From an uncultured Brachyspira sp. (GTDB lineage: Bacteria > Spirochaetota > Brachyspiria > Brachyspirales > Brachyspiraceae): 10,448 bases of DNA. Of this stretch, positions 1-7,620 are shown in pieces. Both the position numbers and the translations under genes were made by a program. Position 1 is the first letter of the stretch. Every line of letters begins with the position of its first letter. The stretch spans positions 1 to 10,448 of the forward strand of contig CAKVCJ010000043.1 in assembly GCA_934725655.1 (NCBI GenBank), given 5' to 3'. Under the pieces are notes generated by a model, which saw only the letters and a list, made by a program, of their open reading frames with translations, was not told the origin of the DNA and searched no databases.

Positions 1-212
1 TTCCATTTAATCCATTAAAGGATAAAAAATTATTAGATGAATTATTAAGTAAAAATGACGGTATTCAATTTTCTCACACCATTGAAGAGCAGATAAGAGG
101 TCAATTAAAATGCGGTTTTAAGCTAATTGATATTTATGAAGACACCAACGGCGAAGGAGTGCTTCATCAATATAATGTACCTACCTTCTGGGCTACATTG
201 TGTTTTAAATAG
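1..212 (+). CDS. SAM-dependent methyltransferase, C-terminal fragment (cut by window edge)
   Basis: An open frame enters at the left edge (first full codon at position 3) and stops at TAG 210-212, giving about 69 residues that start PFNPLKDKK and end YNVPTFWATLCFK. The tail, with LKCGFKLIDIYEDTNGEG followed by LHQYNVPTFWAT, resembles the C-terminus of a group of class I SAM-dependent methyltransferases of low-GC anaerobes, in which a 'GF-L-D-YED' strand precedes an 'IPTFxATR' final strand. The SAM-binding glycine motif and the start lie outside the window, so the substrate cannot be inferred. It converges on the ABC transporter operon with only 53 bases between the two stop codons. The family call rests on remembered similarity of the tail alone. 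Confidence 0.6.
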   Translation, partial: PFNPLKDKKLLDELLSKNDGIQFSHTIEEQIRGQLKCGFKLIDIYEDTNGEGVLHQYNVPTFWATLCFK

Positions 213-233
213 TTTTTTTATGAATTTATAAAA

Positions 234-253
234 GGGGCTATAATAAAAGCCCC
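234..253 (-). terminator. Rho-independent terminator of the ABC transporter operon
   Basis: GGGGCT (234-239) pairs with AGCCCC (248-253) around an 8-base loop. These are the most GC-rich bases in the neighbourhood. Read on the reverse strand, the stem is followed by TTTTATAAATT, a usable U-tract, and it begins about 12 bases after the permease stop codon. On the forward strand the stem is followed by CCATTTA, so it would serve the upstream methyltransferase gene less well. Confidence 0.75.
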
Positions 254-265
254 CCATTTATAAAA

Positions 266-1915
266 TTATAAACTAACTTCTTTTTTACCTGTTAATTTAA
301 AAAATATTAAAAGCGATATTATAGTAGTTAGAGTAAGTATTGTAGATAAAGCAGCAGCAGTTCCATAACTTGCCCTAATAACTTCTTGATAAATAGAAAC
401 AGCCATAGTTCTTGATTTTCCTGTATATAATATTACAGAAGAACTTAATTCATTAATTACTGTAATCCAACTTAAAATAGCTCCAGAAATAACACCCGGA
501 AGCATCATCATGGCAGTAACCTTAAAGAAAGTTTTTACTTGAGAAGCACCTAAACTGATAGACGCTTCTTCCATGCTCGTGCTTATTTGATATAGTATAG
601 CCGAACTTGATCTTAATGTATAAGGCATCCTTCTTATAACTAATGACATTATTATTATCATTGCAGTTCCGCTTAATATTATAGGCGGTTTATTAAAAGC
701 TAAAAGAAGAGTTATACCCAAAACAGAACCAGGTATTATATATGGAAACATTGTTATTGTATCTATAATACTTGTTAAAATATTTTTTCTTCTTATAGAT
801 ATATAAGCTATAAACATACCCATTATAACAATAATAAATATAGTTATAAGTCCGTATAAATAAGTATTTTTTATAGAAGTAGCTAATGAAGAAAATATTG
901 AAATATAACTGTCTAAAGAAAAACCTTTTACAAATACAGCTCTATTTGTTTTTAAGAAAGAAGTATATATAACAGTAATTTGAGGTATTATAGATAAAAA
1001 TACTATAAAATAAATGAATATATGCACTAATACAGACATAATTCCTTTGATTTCCTTAGGTTTTATAGGATTCATAGAACTCATAGTAAAAGATTTTTTA
1101 TTAACGAAATATTTTTGAGTTATAAACATTAAAGCAGTAATAAATACCATGATACTAGCCATAGAAGCAGAAAAATTTGCATTTCCTCCAACTTCGCTTA
1201 CAAATTCAGAATAAATCATAGTAGGCATAGTTCTATATCCCTCTCCTATAAGCATAGGGGTACCGAAATCAGCTAATGCATTCATAAATACTAATAATGA
1301 ACCAGCTAAAATAGTAGGTGTTATTAGAGGCATAGCTATAGTAACAACCTTTTTAAAAGGAGAACAACCCAAACTTTCAGCAGCTTCCATCAAAGAAACA
1401 TCTATTTTACTTAAAGCACCCGAAACATACATAAATATAAATGGATATAATTTTAGTGTAAATACTAATAATATACCGCCAAAACCATATATTGTAGGAG
1501 TAGTAATACCGAAATTAGCAAAAAATTTTGTAACGACTCCGCTTCGTCCAAGTAGAAGTATCCAAGAATATGCTCCAATAAAAGCAGGCGACATCATAGA
1601 AATTATGATGAGTATCTGTAAAAAAGTCTTTCCTTTTATTTTGTACACACTCATGAAATATGCCATAGGTGTTCCTATAACTATAGCTAATATAGTTACA
1701 CAAATTGTTACAGAAAAACTATTTGCAAGAGCCTGATAATAAAACTTTCTGCTAAAGAATCTAATGAAATTATCTAAAGTCCAAGCACCAGTTTCTGGGT
1801 CTTTAAAACTGCTTATAAATAAAGAAAATAAAGGGTATACTAAAAATAAAGCAAAGATTAAAGCTATTATTAAAGTAATATAAGTCCAAAAATCTATTTT
1901 AAATTTTTTATTCAT
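266..1915 (-). CDS. ABC transporter permease, fused two-domain FbpB/AfuB type
   Basis: A 549-residue inner-membrane protein with about twelve hydrophobic segments arranged as two homologous permease halves. Each half carries the cytoplasmic EAA loop that docks onto the ATPase: residues 177-196 (EAAESLGCSPFKKV then MPL) and 449-474 (EEASISLGAS then LPG). Length and the tandem layout fit the fused permeases of ferric-iron/AfuB-type importers, in which one polypeptide replaces a heterodimer. The ATG at 1915 overlaps the end of the ATPase gene by 8 bases and has AGGAG (complement of 1925-1929) 9 bases upstream, so the start is well supported and translation is probably coupled. It is the last gene of the reverse operon, followed by a hairpin terminator. 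The substrate cannot be read from the permease; see the binding protein. Confidence 0.9.
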   Translation of the reverse strand: MNKKFKIDFWTYITLIIALIFALFLVYPLFSLFISSFKDPETGAWTLDNFIRFFSRKFYYQALANSFSVTICVTILAIVIGTPMAYFMSVYKIKGKTFLQILIIISMMSPAFIGAYSWILLLGRSGVVTKFFANFGITTPTIYGFGGILLVFTLKLYPFIFMYVSGALSKIDVSLMEAAESLGCSPFKKVVTIAMPLITPTILAGSLLVFMNALADFGTPMLIGEGYRTMPTMIYSEFVSEVGGNANFSASMASIMVFITALMFITQKYFVNKKSFTMSSMNPIKPKEIKGIMSVLVHIFIYFIVFLSIIPQITVIYTSFLKTNRAVFVKGFSLDSYISIFSSLATSIKNTYLYGLITIFIIVIMGMFIAYISIRRKNILTSIIDTITMFPYIIPGSVLGITLLLAFNKPPIILSGTAMIIIMSLVIRRMPYTLRSSSAILYQISTSMEEASISLGASQVKTFFKVTAMMMLPGVISGAILSWITVINELSSSVILYTGKSRTMAVSIYQEVIRASYGTAAALSTILTLTTIISLLIFFKLTGKKEVSL

Positions 1916-3035
1916 ATTTTTTTACTCCTTTTATAAGACTTTTTTCCATATCCGGAGTAAATACATTAATTTTATTAGCATTAGGTTTTAAAGTTATGAC
2001 TTCATCTTTTTCATATATTTTATCTGTATAAGATGAGTCTTGCGAATATTCTATGCTAGGCTGATTAAGAACTACTTCATTATCATTGAAATGCAAAAAA
2101 TAGTTAGTATATTTTCCAAGAAAAGTTTTAGACACTACAGTTGCTTTCATACCTTCTTCATTTTTAGTTTCCAATATAAACTCTTCCGGTCTCACAGCAG
2201 CAATTACTTCATCTCCGTCTTTAACATCATCTGCAATGTTATCCATTTTTAATTTGTATCCGCACCTAAATAAAATATAAGTATCATTTCCTTCTTTTTT
2301 TATAGTAGCATAAAATAAATTAGAGTGTCCTATAAATGTAGCAACAAAAACATTATATGGTCTTGTATAAATACTTATAGGGCTTCCAACCTGCTGTATA
2401 ACTCCGCTTTTCATTACTGCTATTCTATCAGATACGGCAAGAGCTTCTTCTTGGTCATGTGTAACATAAACAGTTGTGATGCCTACATGTCTTTGTATAT
2501 CTTTTATAGCACTTCTCATCTCTATTCTTAATTTAGCATCCAAGTTAGAAAGAGGCTCATCCATAAGCAGAACACTTGGAGTTATAACTATAGCTCTTGC
2601 TAAAGCTACGCGTTGCTGCTGTCCGCCGGATAATCTTTCAGGAAGTCTATTTTGATATTCTTCTATTTTTACAACATGAAGCATTTCATCTACTTTTTTC
2701 TTCATAGATTCTTTATTTTCTTTTCTAAGCTTTAATCCGTATTCAACATTTTCTCTAACTGTCATATGAGGAAATATGGCATAGTTTTGAAATACCATAC
2801 CAATATTTCTTTTATGAGCAGGGATATTATTAATTACATCTTTATCAAATTTTATTTCTCCGCCTTCTATTGTATTAAAGCCCGCAATCATACGAAGCAG
2901 GGTTGTTTTTCCGCATCCTGATGGGCCAAGCAAAGTAAAAAATTCTCCATTTTTTATCTCTAATGAAAGATCAGGTATTATTGTTAATTTTTCATAACGT
3001 TTAACTACATTTTCGATAGATATAGATACACTCAT
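1908..3035 (-). CDS. ABC transporter ATP-binding protein (FbpC/PotA-like, with TOBE-type tail)
   Basis: A 375-residue ATPase that powers the importer from the cytoplasmic face. All nucleotide-binding elements are intact: Walker A GPSGCGKT (37-44), Q-loop Gln83, signature LSGGQQQ (135-141), Walker B VLLMDE (155-160), D-loop SNLD (163-166) and switch His193 in VTHD. Residues after about 240 form a C-terminal extension with the IAAVRPEEF-like start of a TOBE/OB-fold regulatory domain, as in the FbpC, PotA and MalK groups. The ATG at 3035 has GAGG (complement of 3044-3047) about 8 bases upstream. It is separated from the binding-protein gene by 84 bases that hold a strong hairpin, and it overlaps the permease gene by 8 bases. 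The ATPase class is certain; the substrate is not. Confidence 0.95.
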   Translation of the reverse strand: MSVSISIENVVKRYEKLTIIPDLSLEIKNGEFFTLLGPSGCGKTTLLRMIAGFNTIEGGEIKFDKDVINNIPAHKRNIGMVFQNYAIFPHMTVRENVEYGLKLRKENKESMKKKVDEMLHVVKIEEYQNRLPERLSGGQQQRVALARAIVITPSVLLMDEPLSNLDAKLRIEMRSAIKDIQRHVGITTVYVTHDQEEALAVSDRIAVMKSGVIQQVGSPISIYTRPYNVFVATFIGHSNLFYATIKKEGNDTYILFRCGYKLKMDNIADDVKDGDEVIAAVRPEEFILETKNEEGMKATVVSKTFLGKYTNYFLHFNDNEVVLNQPSIEYSQDSSYTDKIYEKDEVITLKPNANKINVFTPDMEKSLIKGVKKYE

Positions 3036-3070
3036 ATATTTAACCTCTTTTTTATTTATTTTTTAATAAT

Positions 3071-3104
3071 AATAAAGAGTATATTTAATTATATACTCTT
3101 TATT
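3071..3104 (-). other. Perfect 14-bp stem-loop between binding-protein and ATPase genes
   Basis: Bases 3071-3084 are exactly complementary to 3091-3104, with a 6-base TTAATT loop. The hairpin begins about 15 bases after the stop codon of the solute-binding protein gene in the transcribed (reverse) direction. On that strand the following bases are A-rich rather than U-rich, so it does not look like a full intrinsic terminator. A likely role, by analogy with hairpins after binding-protein genes in other ABC operons, is to stabilise the 3' end of the upstream message and so give excess binding protein. Confidence 0.6.
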
Positions 3105-3119
3105 TAACCGAATCGATTT

Positions 3120-4127
3120 TTAGATACTTGTAAAAATATCTTTAAACTTATTTAACCAATTTTGTTTATTTTTATCAACTACAACCTCATCATCTTTAAT
3201 AATATTAATTGTATCTATAGATTGTAATATAGCAGAAGGAGGTAAATCACTTCTTACAGATCTTCTGTTCAATTCATCATTAATAGTTTTTTGAGCATCA
3301 TAACTTGTAGCATAATCAACAAACTTTTTAGCATTTTCTAAGTTTTTCGCATTTTTAATTATATATATTCCATCTGCTTTGAAAACAACTCCCTCTTTCA
3401 TATATATTAATTTAACAGGAGAGCCAGCAGATACATAATTAGCACCGCCCTCTTCAAAAGTTAAACCTACAGTATATTCACCGTCAGCAACCCCTTTGTA
3501 AACAGCAGAAGAACCGCTTAATAATTTGCCGTCCAAATTAGCACATAATTTGCTTACATAATCCCATCCTTTTTCAGGGTCCCCTTTGCCCATAGCATAA
3601 AGCATATTAACCAAATGTTCAAAAGCAGATGAAGAAGCAGAAGGGTCAGCAGCGGCTATTTTTCCTTTTAATGCAGGATTAAGCAAATCTTCGTATCCTT
3701 CTATTTTTATATCGCCTGCTAAGTTAGTATTTACCATTAAAATGCTTGGTATAGCAGAAAATCTAGTGAAAGTTCCTTCTTTGTTTTTAAACTCTTCTAT
3801 AATATTTACTTCATTAGTAGAAATATAATTGTCAAATAAATCTGTTTTTGATTTTACGCTATTTAAAGTACCGCCCCATAAAACATCTCCTAATGGATTT
3901 ATTTTTTCAGCTTCTACTCTTTTTAATAGTTCTCCTGTGCCTGCTGTAACTACCTCTACATTAATATCTGGATTTTTAGCTTTAAAATCATCTAAAATAG
4001 TATTCATTAAGTCTAATGGATGAGAACAATATATTATAAGAGAGTTGTCATTATTATTGGCTGCATTAGAGCAAGAATATGTAAATATTGCCATTAAAAA
4101 TGAAATAACAATTAAGGCTTTCTTCAT
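3120..4127 (-). CDS. Lipoprotein solute-binding protein of the ABC importer (AfuA/FbpA-like)
   Basis: A 335-residue extracytoplasmic binding protein. The N-terminus has two lysines, a hydrophobic stretch and FTYSC with Cys19, a relaxed spirochaete-style lipobox, so it is predicted to be lipid-anchored. The mature part has the class 2 'periplasmic binding protein' look: an initial strand IIYCSHPLD (31-39), then VEVVTAGTGELLKRVEAE, GDVLWGG, and late segments VGLTFEEGG and KADGIYIIKNAKN. This matches the family annotated as iron(III)-binding. The adjacent Tyr-Tyr pair used by FbpA to bind ferric iron is not present anywhere in the protein. AfuA-type members of the same family are known to bind hexose phosphates, and the sugar-linked gene upstream favours such a substrate. 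The ATG at 4127 has AGGAG (complement of 4137-4141) 9 bases upstream. Confidence 0.85.
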   Translation of the reverse strand: MKKALIVISFLMAIFTYSCSNAANNNDNSLIIYCSHPLDLMNTILDDFKAKNPDINVEVVTAGTGELLKRVEAEKINPLGDVLWGGTLNSVKSKTDLFDNYISTNEVNIIEEFKNKEGTFTRFSAIPSILMVNTNLAGDIKIEGYEDLLNPALKGKIAAADPSASSSAFEHLVNMLYAMGKGDPEKGWDYVSKLCANLDGKLLSGSSAVYKGVADGEYTVGLTFEEGGANYVSAGSPVKLIYMKEGVVFKADGIYIIKNAKNLENAKKFVDYATSYDAQKTINDELNRRSVRSDLPPSAILQSIDTINIIKDDEVVVDKNKQNWLNKFKDIFTSI

Positions 4128-4184
4128 ATTAAATGTCTCCTTTTATTAGTTGCTTCTTAATAAACAATTATTTATTAAAAAGAA

Positions 4185-4649
4185 TTATGCTTTATATGGA
4201 ACTTTTACTATAGCCTTTCTAACATGAGTTTTACCGCTTTTGGGCGGAAGTCCTACTCTATGAGCATCATAAGGAAGAAGTATGAGCATATCTCCCTGAG
4301 ATAATGTTAAACGAGTACTGCCTTCACCTTCCCAATCATGATAGTCTGCAGCTTCATCATAATTTTTTGGCTTTAATGCGGATGTATTTGCTATAATAAA
4401 ATCTTCAGAACCTTCAAAGATGATTTGAACATCTACATATCTTAAATGTGATTCCCAAGGCGGATTATCTTTATTATCATATTCCATAACATTGATAAAA
4501 GCCCCCTCGCATATTTCTTTATCAAGCAGATGTTTTCCAATAGGTAATTTTTTTAACTCTTCATAATGTTCCCTTATGTAATTTTTAGCCTTCCATATAA
4601 CTTCATGGAAATTTTGATTGAATTCACTTCTTATTGGTTTTAATATCAT
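4185..4649 (-). CDS. YhcH/YjgK/YiaL (DUF386) family sugar-associated protein
   Basis: A 154-residue cytosolic protein with the features of the YhcH/YjgK/YiaL family, a cupin-like barrel that includes the beta subunit of evolved beta-galactosidase (EbgC) and sialic acid-related proteins (NanQ). Visible family marks are ESHLRYVDVQ (66-75, with Glu66, His68 and Asp73), DMLILLPYDAH (120-130, with His130) and the closing strand KAIVKVPYKA; the acidic and histidine residues are the expected metal ligands. Known members act as sugar anomerases or accessory hydrolase subunits. It is the first gene of the reverse operon: the ATG at 4649 has AGGAAG (complement of 4657-4662) 7 bases upstream, and the binding-protein gene starts 57 bases after its stop. 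The context suggests it handles the sugar imported by the ABC system; the exact substrate is unknown. Confidence 0.85.
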   Translation of the reverse strand: MILKPIRSEFNQNFHEVIWKAKNYIREHYEELKKLPIGKHLLDKEICEGAFINVMEYDNKDNPPWESHLRYVDVQIIFEGSEDFIIANTSALKPKNYDEAADYHDWEGEGSTRLTLSQGDMLILLPYDAHRVGLPPKSGKTHVRKAIVKVPYKA

Positions 4650-4730
4650 AAAATAACTTCCTTTTTATAAAAATTAATTAAAAAATGCTTATTATTATTT
4701 TTTACATTTATATATATTATTATACTATAT

Positions 4731-4759
4731 ATTGTATAAATTAAGTATAACGTAATCAA
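4731..4759 (-). promoter_or_regulatory. Putative sigma-70 promoter of the yhcH-like/ABC operon
   Basis: On the reverse strand TTGATT (complement of 4754-4759) is followed after exactly 17 bases by TACAAT (complement of 4731-4736), about 80 bases before the first start codon of the operon. The -35 matches four and the -10 five of six consensus positions. Very AT-rich flanks make chance matches common; a second TATAAT lies at the complement of 4719-4724. Confidence 0.45.
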
Positions 4760-4852
4760 TATCTATAATAAATATTTTTAAAAATATATTTAAAAATTAT
4801 ACTTTTTCATAATAATATGCTTGGTTGTATATGTATAATAGTATGTGATTTT

Positions 4853-5218
4853 TTAAACAAGAATAGCTATAATGTATATAAATATCATTAAAACAAATAG
4901 AGTAATGCTTGTTGATAGTATTATATTTTTGATAATCATATTAATAATAGAGTTTTCTACAAAATTAGCTTTTTTTATTGCATATAAAAGTGTAATAGAT
5001 AGCAGAAATATATCATCTAATTTGCCTATATGTATTCTGTCTGGAACTACATCAATAGGCGATAATATATATATTAAAGCTAAGATAAATGGAATCCAAT
5101 ATAGTATTTTTTTCTTTTCTTTTTTTTGTTTATATTCTGAATATTTTCTATATATCCCATCTTGTCCGAGTATTTCTATATATTCTTCATTTATTTCTTT
5201 GTAGTCATTTGTATTCAT
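4853..5218 (-). CDS. DUF1232 (YkvA-like) small membrane protein
   Basis: A 121-residue protein containing the diagnostic DUF1232 signature at residues 50-72: YILSPIDVVPD followed by a glycine, the acidic pair LDD (67-69) and a hydrophobic run. A hydrophobic segment (about 37-57) runs into the SPID motif and a second (about 94-120) ends the protein, giving two likely membrane spans with a charged N-terminal region rich in Lys and Glu. The function of this widespread family is not known. It is transcribed away from the toxin-type operon, with 208 bases between the two starts. No good ribosome binding site precedes the ATG at 5218. A possible link to envelope stress is only a guess. Confidence 0.8.
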   Translation of the reverse strand: MNTNDYKEINEEYIEILGQDGIYRKYSEYKQKKEKKKILYWIPFILALIYILSPIDVVPDRIHIGKLDDIFLLSITLLYAIKKANFVENSIINMIIKNIILSTSITLFVLMIFIYIIAILV

Positions 5219-5426
5219 ATATTAACGCTGCCAATATAATTAAACTTTTTATAGTAAATAAACTATTTATTATAAAAAAAGAAAAATTTTATTATAAAAA
5301 AATTGATAGATTACTGTTAATAATAAAGATGTTTTATAATTATTAAAATAAATATTTTAAATTTTACAAAATAAATTTTTTTAGTATTATATATGAGATA
5401 TGATTTATAAAAAATAGGAATATTAT
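5219..5426. other. Divergent AT-rich intergenic region with repeated A-tract element
   Basis: Almost pure A/T DNA separating the DUF1232 gene from the SagB gene. It contains the exact 15-base direct repeat TTTATTATAAAAAAA at 5266-5280 and 5288-5302, with 22 bases from start to start, and a promoter-like pair at 5363-5390. No Cys/Ser/Thr-rich small reading frame is present on the forward strand, so the toxin precursor gene is not in its usual place ahead of sagB. Confidence 0.6.
5363..5390 (+). promoter_or_regulatory. Putative promoter of the sagBCDEF-like operon
   Basis: TTTACA (5363-5368) and TATTAT (5385-5390) are spaced by 16 bases; each matches five of six sigma-70 consensus positions. 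Transcription would begin near 5397, leaving about 30 bases before the GTG start of the SagB gene. The next convincing promoter-like box on the strand is the one before the last gene, which fits a single operon through 10341. Confidence 0.55.
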
Positions 5427-6431
5427 GTGTCTATTATAAAGAAAAAAGATATTAAAAAAATAGAGATAAGCAAAGAAGAGTTAGAATCAAAAGAGATACC
5501 ATTGCTTTTTAGTGCAGTAAATTTTTCTTCAAATATACCTGTTTCTATGTATGCAGATACTATAGGAATAAAAACTTCAGAATCATCCTATAGAGCTTCA
5601 ATGCACTCTGAAGTAAATAGAAATATAAGCGAAGAATATCTTTTAAACTCTAAAAAATCATCAATAGATTTATCTGCAATGCTTGATGTAACAGGCTATT
5701 CATCATTTCCAATAGATGCTGCTTTAAGTAATAGAGTATTGTTAGAGGAAGAGGTTCATAAAAAAGGAAACGCTGTTAAACTTCCGCCGTATAAAAATAT
5801 TAATGCTCCTATAGGCTCTGTAATAAGATCGAGAAGAAGCAGAAGAGATTTTAAAGGCAAGCCATTAACATTGACTGATTTATCCAATTTACTTTATTAT
5901 GGAGATGGTATTTCTGGGGATTTTGATTTTAATTTAAATAAAGAAGAATACGGAACTATAACATTTGGCGATAAATATATGTCAAAACTTCGTACTGCTC
6001 CTTCAGGCGGGGGACTTTATCCTATTTATTTATATATTGCGGCACTTAATATAAATAATCTTGAAAAGGGTATATACAAATACATGCCTTTTACTCATTC
6101 GCTTGAAAGAATAAAACTATTCAATGATAAGGATTTAGAAAAATATTATAATGATAATGTTTTTGGAGGGGGGATAGATTTAAGAAAAGCAGCACTTTCT
6201 ATTTATTATGTGTACAGCATATATGAAAACTCGAGGAAATACGGAGATATGGCTCTTCAATTTGCTTTAATAGAAACTGGTGAGATTGCTCAAAATATAC
6301 AGCTTACTGCTGCTGCAAGCGGTATTTTGGCATGCGATATTGGAGGATTTAATAAAACTATATCCGAGGATTTGCTTAATATTGACGGCAATACAAATCA
6401 TGTTGTGCATTTAACTTTACTTTCTAAATAA
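5427..6431 (+). CDS. sagB: SagB-like FMN-dependent azoline dehydrogenase (TOMM biosynthesis)
   Basis: A 334-residue member of the nitroreductase-fold SagB/ThcOx dehydrogenases, which use FMN to oxidise thiazoline and oxazoline rings on a precursor peptide to aromatic thiazole and oxazole. Visible family marks are the arginine-rich FMN-binding stretch RSRRSRRDF (134-142), RTAPSGGGLYP (189-199), the GIYKYMP segment (215-221) carrying a Lys-Tyr pair like that reported as important in azoline dehydrogenases, and GDMALQFALIETGEIAQNI (273-291) leading to a GGF motif near 306. Streptococcal SagB is of similar length. The start is GTG at 5427 with AGGA at 5416-5419, 7 bases upstream; an overlapping ATG at 5425 is out of frame and stops at once. 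It is the first gene of the operon, followed after about 57 bases by the cyclodehydratase partner. Confidence 0.93.
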   Translation: MSIIKKKDIKKIEISKEELESKEIPLLFSAVNFSSNIPVSMYADTIGIKTSESSYRASMHSEVNRNISEEYLLNSKKSSIDLSAMLDVTGYSSFPIDAALSNRVLLEEEVHKKGNAVKLPPYKNINAPIGSVIRSRRSRRDFKGKPLTLTDLSNLLYYGDGISGDFDFNLNKEEYGTITFGDKYMSKLRTAPSGGGLYPIYLYIAALNINNLEKGIYKYMPFTHSLERIKLFNDKDLEKYYNDNVFGGGIDLRKAALSIYYVYSIYENSRKYGDMALQFALIETGEIAQNIQLTAAASGILACDIGGFNKTISEDLLNIDGNTNHVVHLTLLSK

Positions 6432-6488
6432 AATAATTAAATTTATGGTGTGAGAAACATATATAAAAAAATAATAGGTTATAATAAA

Positions 6489-7574
6489 ATGGCTAAAAAA
6501 AATATTAAACTTTATGATAATGTGAGTATTTTCTTTAATTCTGATGATGAGATTAGATTTAGAAAGGGAATATGGAATTTTGAAGAGGCTTCTTTAGAGC
6601 TTAATGATTTAAGTGATGGTGTAAAAGAAGCTTTAATATTCATTGCTAAAGAACTTTTTGATGATAAATTTATTTCTTTTGATAATATAGTAAAGAAATT
6701 TTCTCTTGATGAAAAAGACAGTAATTTTTTAAACGATATTATTTCTTCTCTTATAGGAAGCAGATTTTTAGAGTATGATGAAAACAATATGCTTAATAGT
6801 ATTTATGAGCTTATTGGAGAATATTTTTATGATATACCAGATGAAAGCAAGGTTCAAAAAAATAAAATAATGTTTATAACAGACAGCGAGAGGTTAAAAG
6901 AGTATGCCAAATTAATGTCAGAAGATTTGTATATGAATGTTATTATGATGAATGTTGATGATATGAAAAAATTGGAAAAAGCAAATCTTACAGATACTAC
7001 TGATGCAATAGAATATATTGAAAATAAAAAAGAATTATTAAAGTTATTTGATGATATATCATGTGTTGTTGTAAGCGTAGAGAAGCCGAGATTAAATTTA
7101 CTTAGAAATATCAATAGGCTTTTACTTGAGAAATCAATTCCTATGATTATATCAATATTAGACGGGCCGTTTTTGAATATTACCACAATAAAAGGCAAAG
7201 AAACAGGCTGTTATGAATGTTTTGAAAATAGGGTAATTGCAAGAAATGAAAGCTTATCAGTTTATAATAAATTCGTTAAGCAGACTATAAATTTTAAACA
7301 AAATCACAAAAGAACTTATATAACACCTATTTTGCAGACATTTACTTCTATTGCATTATATGAAGCATTTTTATTTGCTGCTATAGGTAAATGCAAACTA
7401 TCAGGACGCGTTATTAATGTTTATATACCTTCTATAGAGATTCAGATTCAGGATTTATTAAGAGTGCCTTTCTGTGCGGCATGCGGACATATAAGCAAGG
7501 CTAAATATAATGAAATGTATACTTCTTCAAAAGAAATAATAGAAAAGTTTTCAAGCAAGGTTATAGTAAAGTGA
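6489..7574 (+). CDS. sagC: SagC-like cyclodehydratase partner: peptide clamp plus E1-like domain
   Basis: The partner protein that binds the precursor leader and activates the YcaO enzyme. Residues up to about 110 are mixed helix/strand sequence in the place of the winged-helix peptide clamp (RiPP recognition element). From about 135 a Rossmann-like region (KIMFITDSERLKEYAKLM) starts the E1-like domain. Two CxxC pairs, CYEC (254-257) and CAAC followed by GH (342-347), are the expected structural zinc site. These residue numbers count from a possible GTG at 6450; from the chosen ATG at 6489 subtract 13. I prefer 6489 (361 residues, AGG about 10 bases upstream) because no ribosome binding site precedes the GTG. 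A two-codon ATG-GTG-TGA frame overlaps the GTG. The gene is separate from the YcaO gene, as in streptolysin S-type clusters, rather than fused to it. Confidence 0.88.
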   Translation: MAKKNIKLYDNVSIFFNSDDEIRFRKGIWNFEEASLELNDLSDGVKEALIFIAKELFDDKFISFDNIVKKFSLDEKDSNFLNDIISSLIGSRFLEYDENNMLNSIYELIGEYFYDIPDESKVQKNKIMFITDSERLKEYAKLMSEDLYMNVIMMNVDDMKKLEKANLTDTTDAIEYIENKKELLKLFDDISCVVVSVEKPRLNLLRNINRLLLEKSIPMIISILDGPFLNITTIKGKETGCYECFENRVIARNESLSVYNKFVKQTINFKQNHKRTYITPILQTFTSIALYEAFLFAAIGKCKLSGRVINVYIPSIEIQIQDLLRVPFCAACGHISKAKYNEMYTSSKEIIEKFSSKVIVK

Positions 7575-7620
7575 TTATTGAATGATTATTAAGCTATTAA
7601 ATTAAAGAGATTAAAAATAT

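Noticed and set aside
3071..3104. Hairpin read as an intrinsic terminator separating the binding-protein gene from the rest of the ABC operon
   Set aside because: The bases following it in the transcribed direction are A-rich, without a U-tract, and the ATPase gene has no clear promoter of its own.
4872..5346. Forward open frames of 85-110 codons opposite and beyond the DUF1232 gene
   Set aside because: They lie antisense to a gene with a clear DUF1232 signature or in AT-rich spacer, lack good ribosome binding sites and show no family features.
5219..5426. Search for a SagA-type precursor in the usual place before sagB
   Set aside because: The gap has no forward reading frame with a Cys/Ser/Thr-rich end; it is nearly all A and T and carries the repeat and promoter instead.
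6445..6453. Two-codon frame ATG-GTG-TGA overlapping the upstream GTG of the SagC gene, considered as a start-stop regulator
   Set aside because: No ribosome binding site precedes it, and the better start of the gene is the ATG at 6489, so the overlap is probably chance.
6512..7198. Two reverse open frames of about 90-115 codons inside the SagC gene
   Set aside because: They are antisense shadows of a well-supported coding region, rich in Ser and Phe as expected from reversing Lys/Glu/Asp-rich codons.
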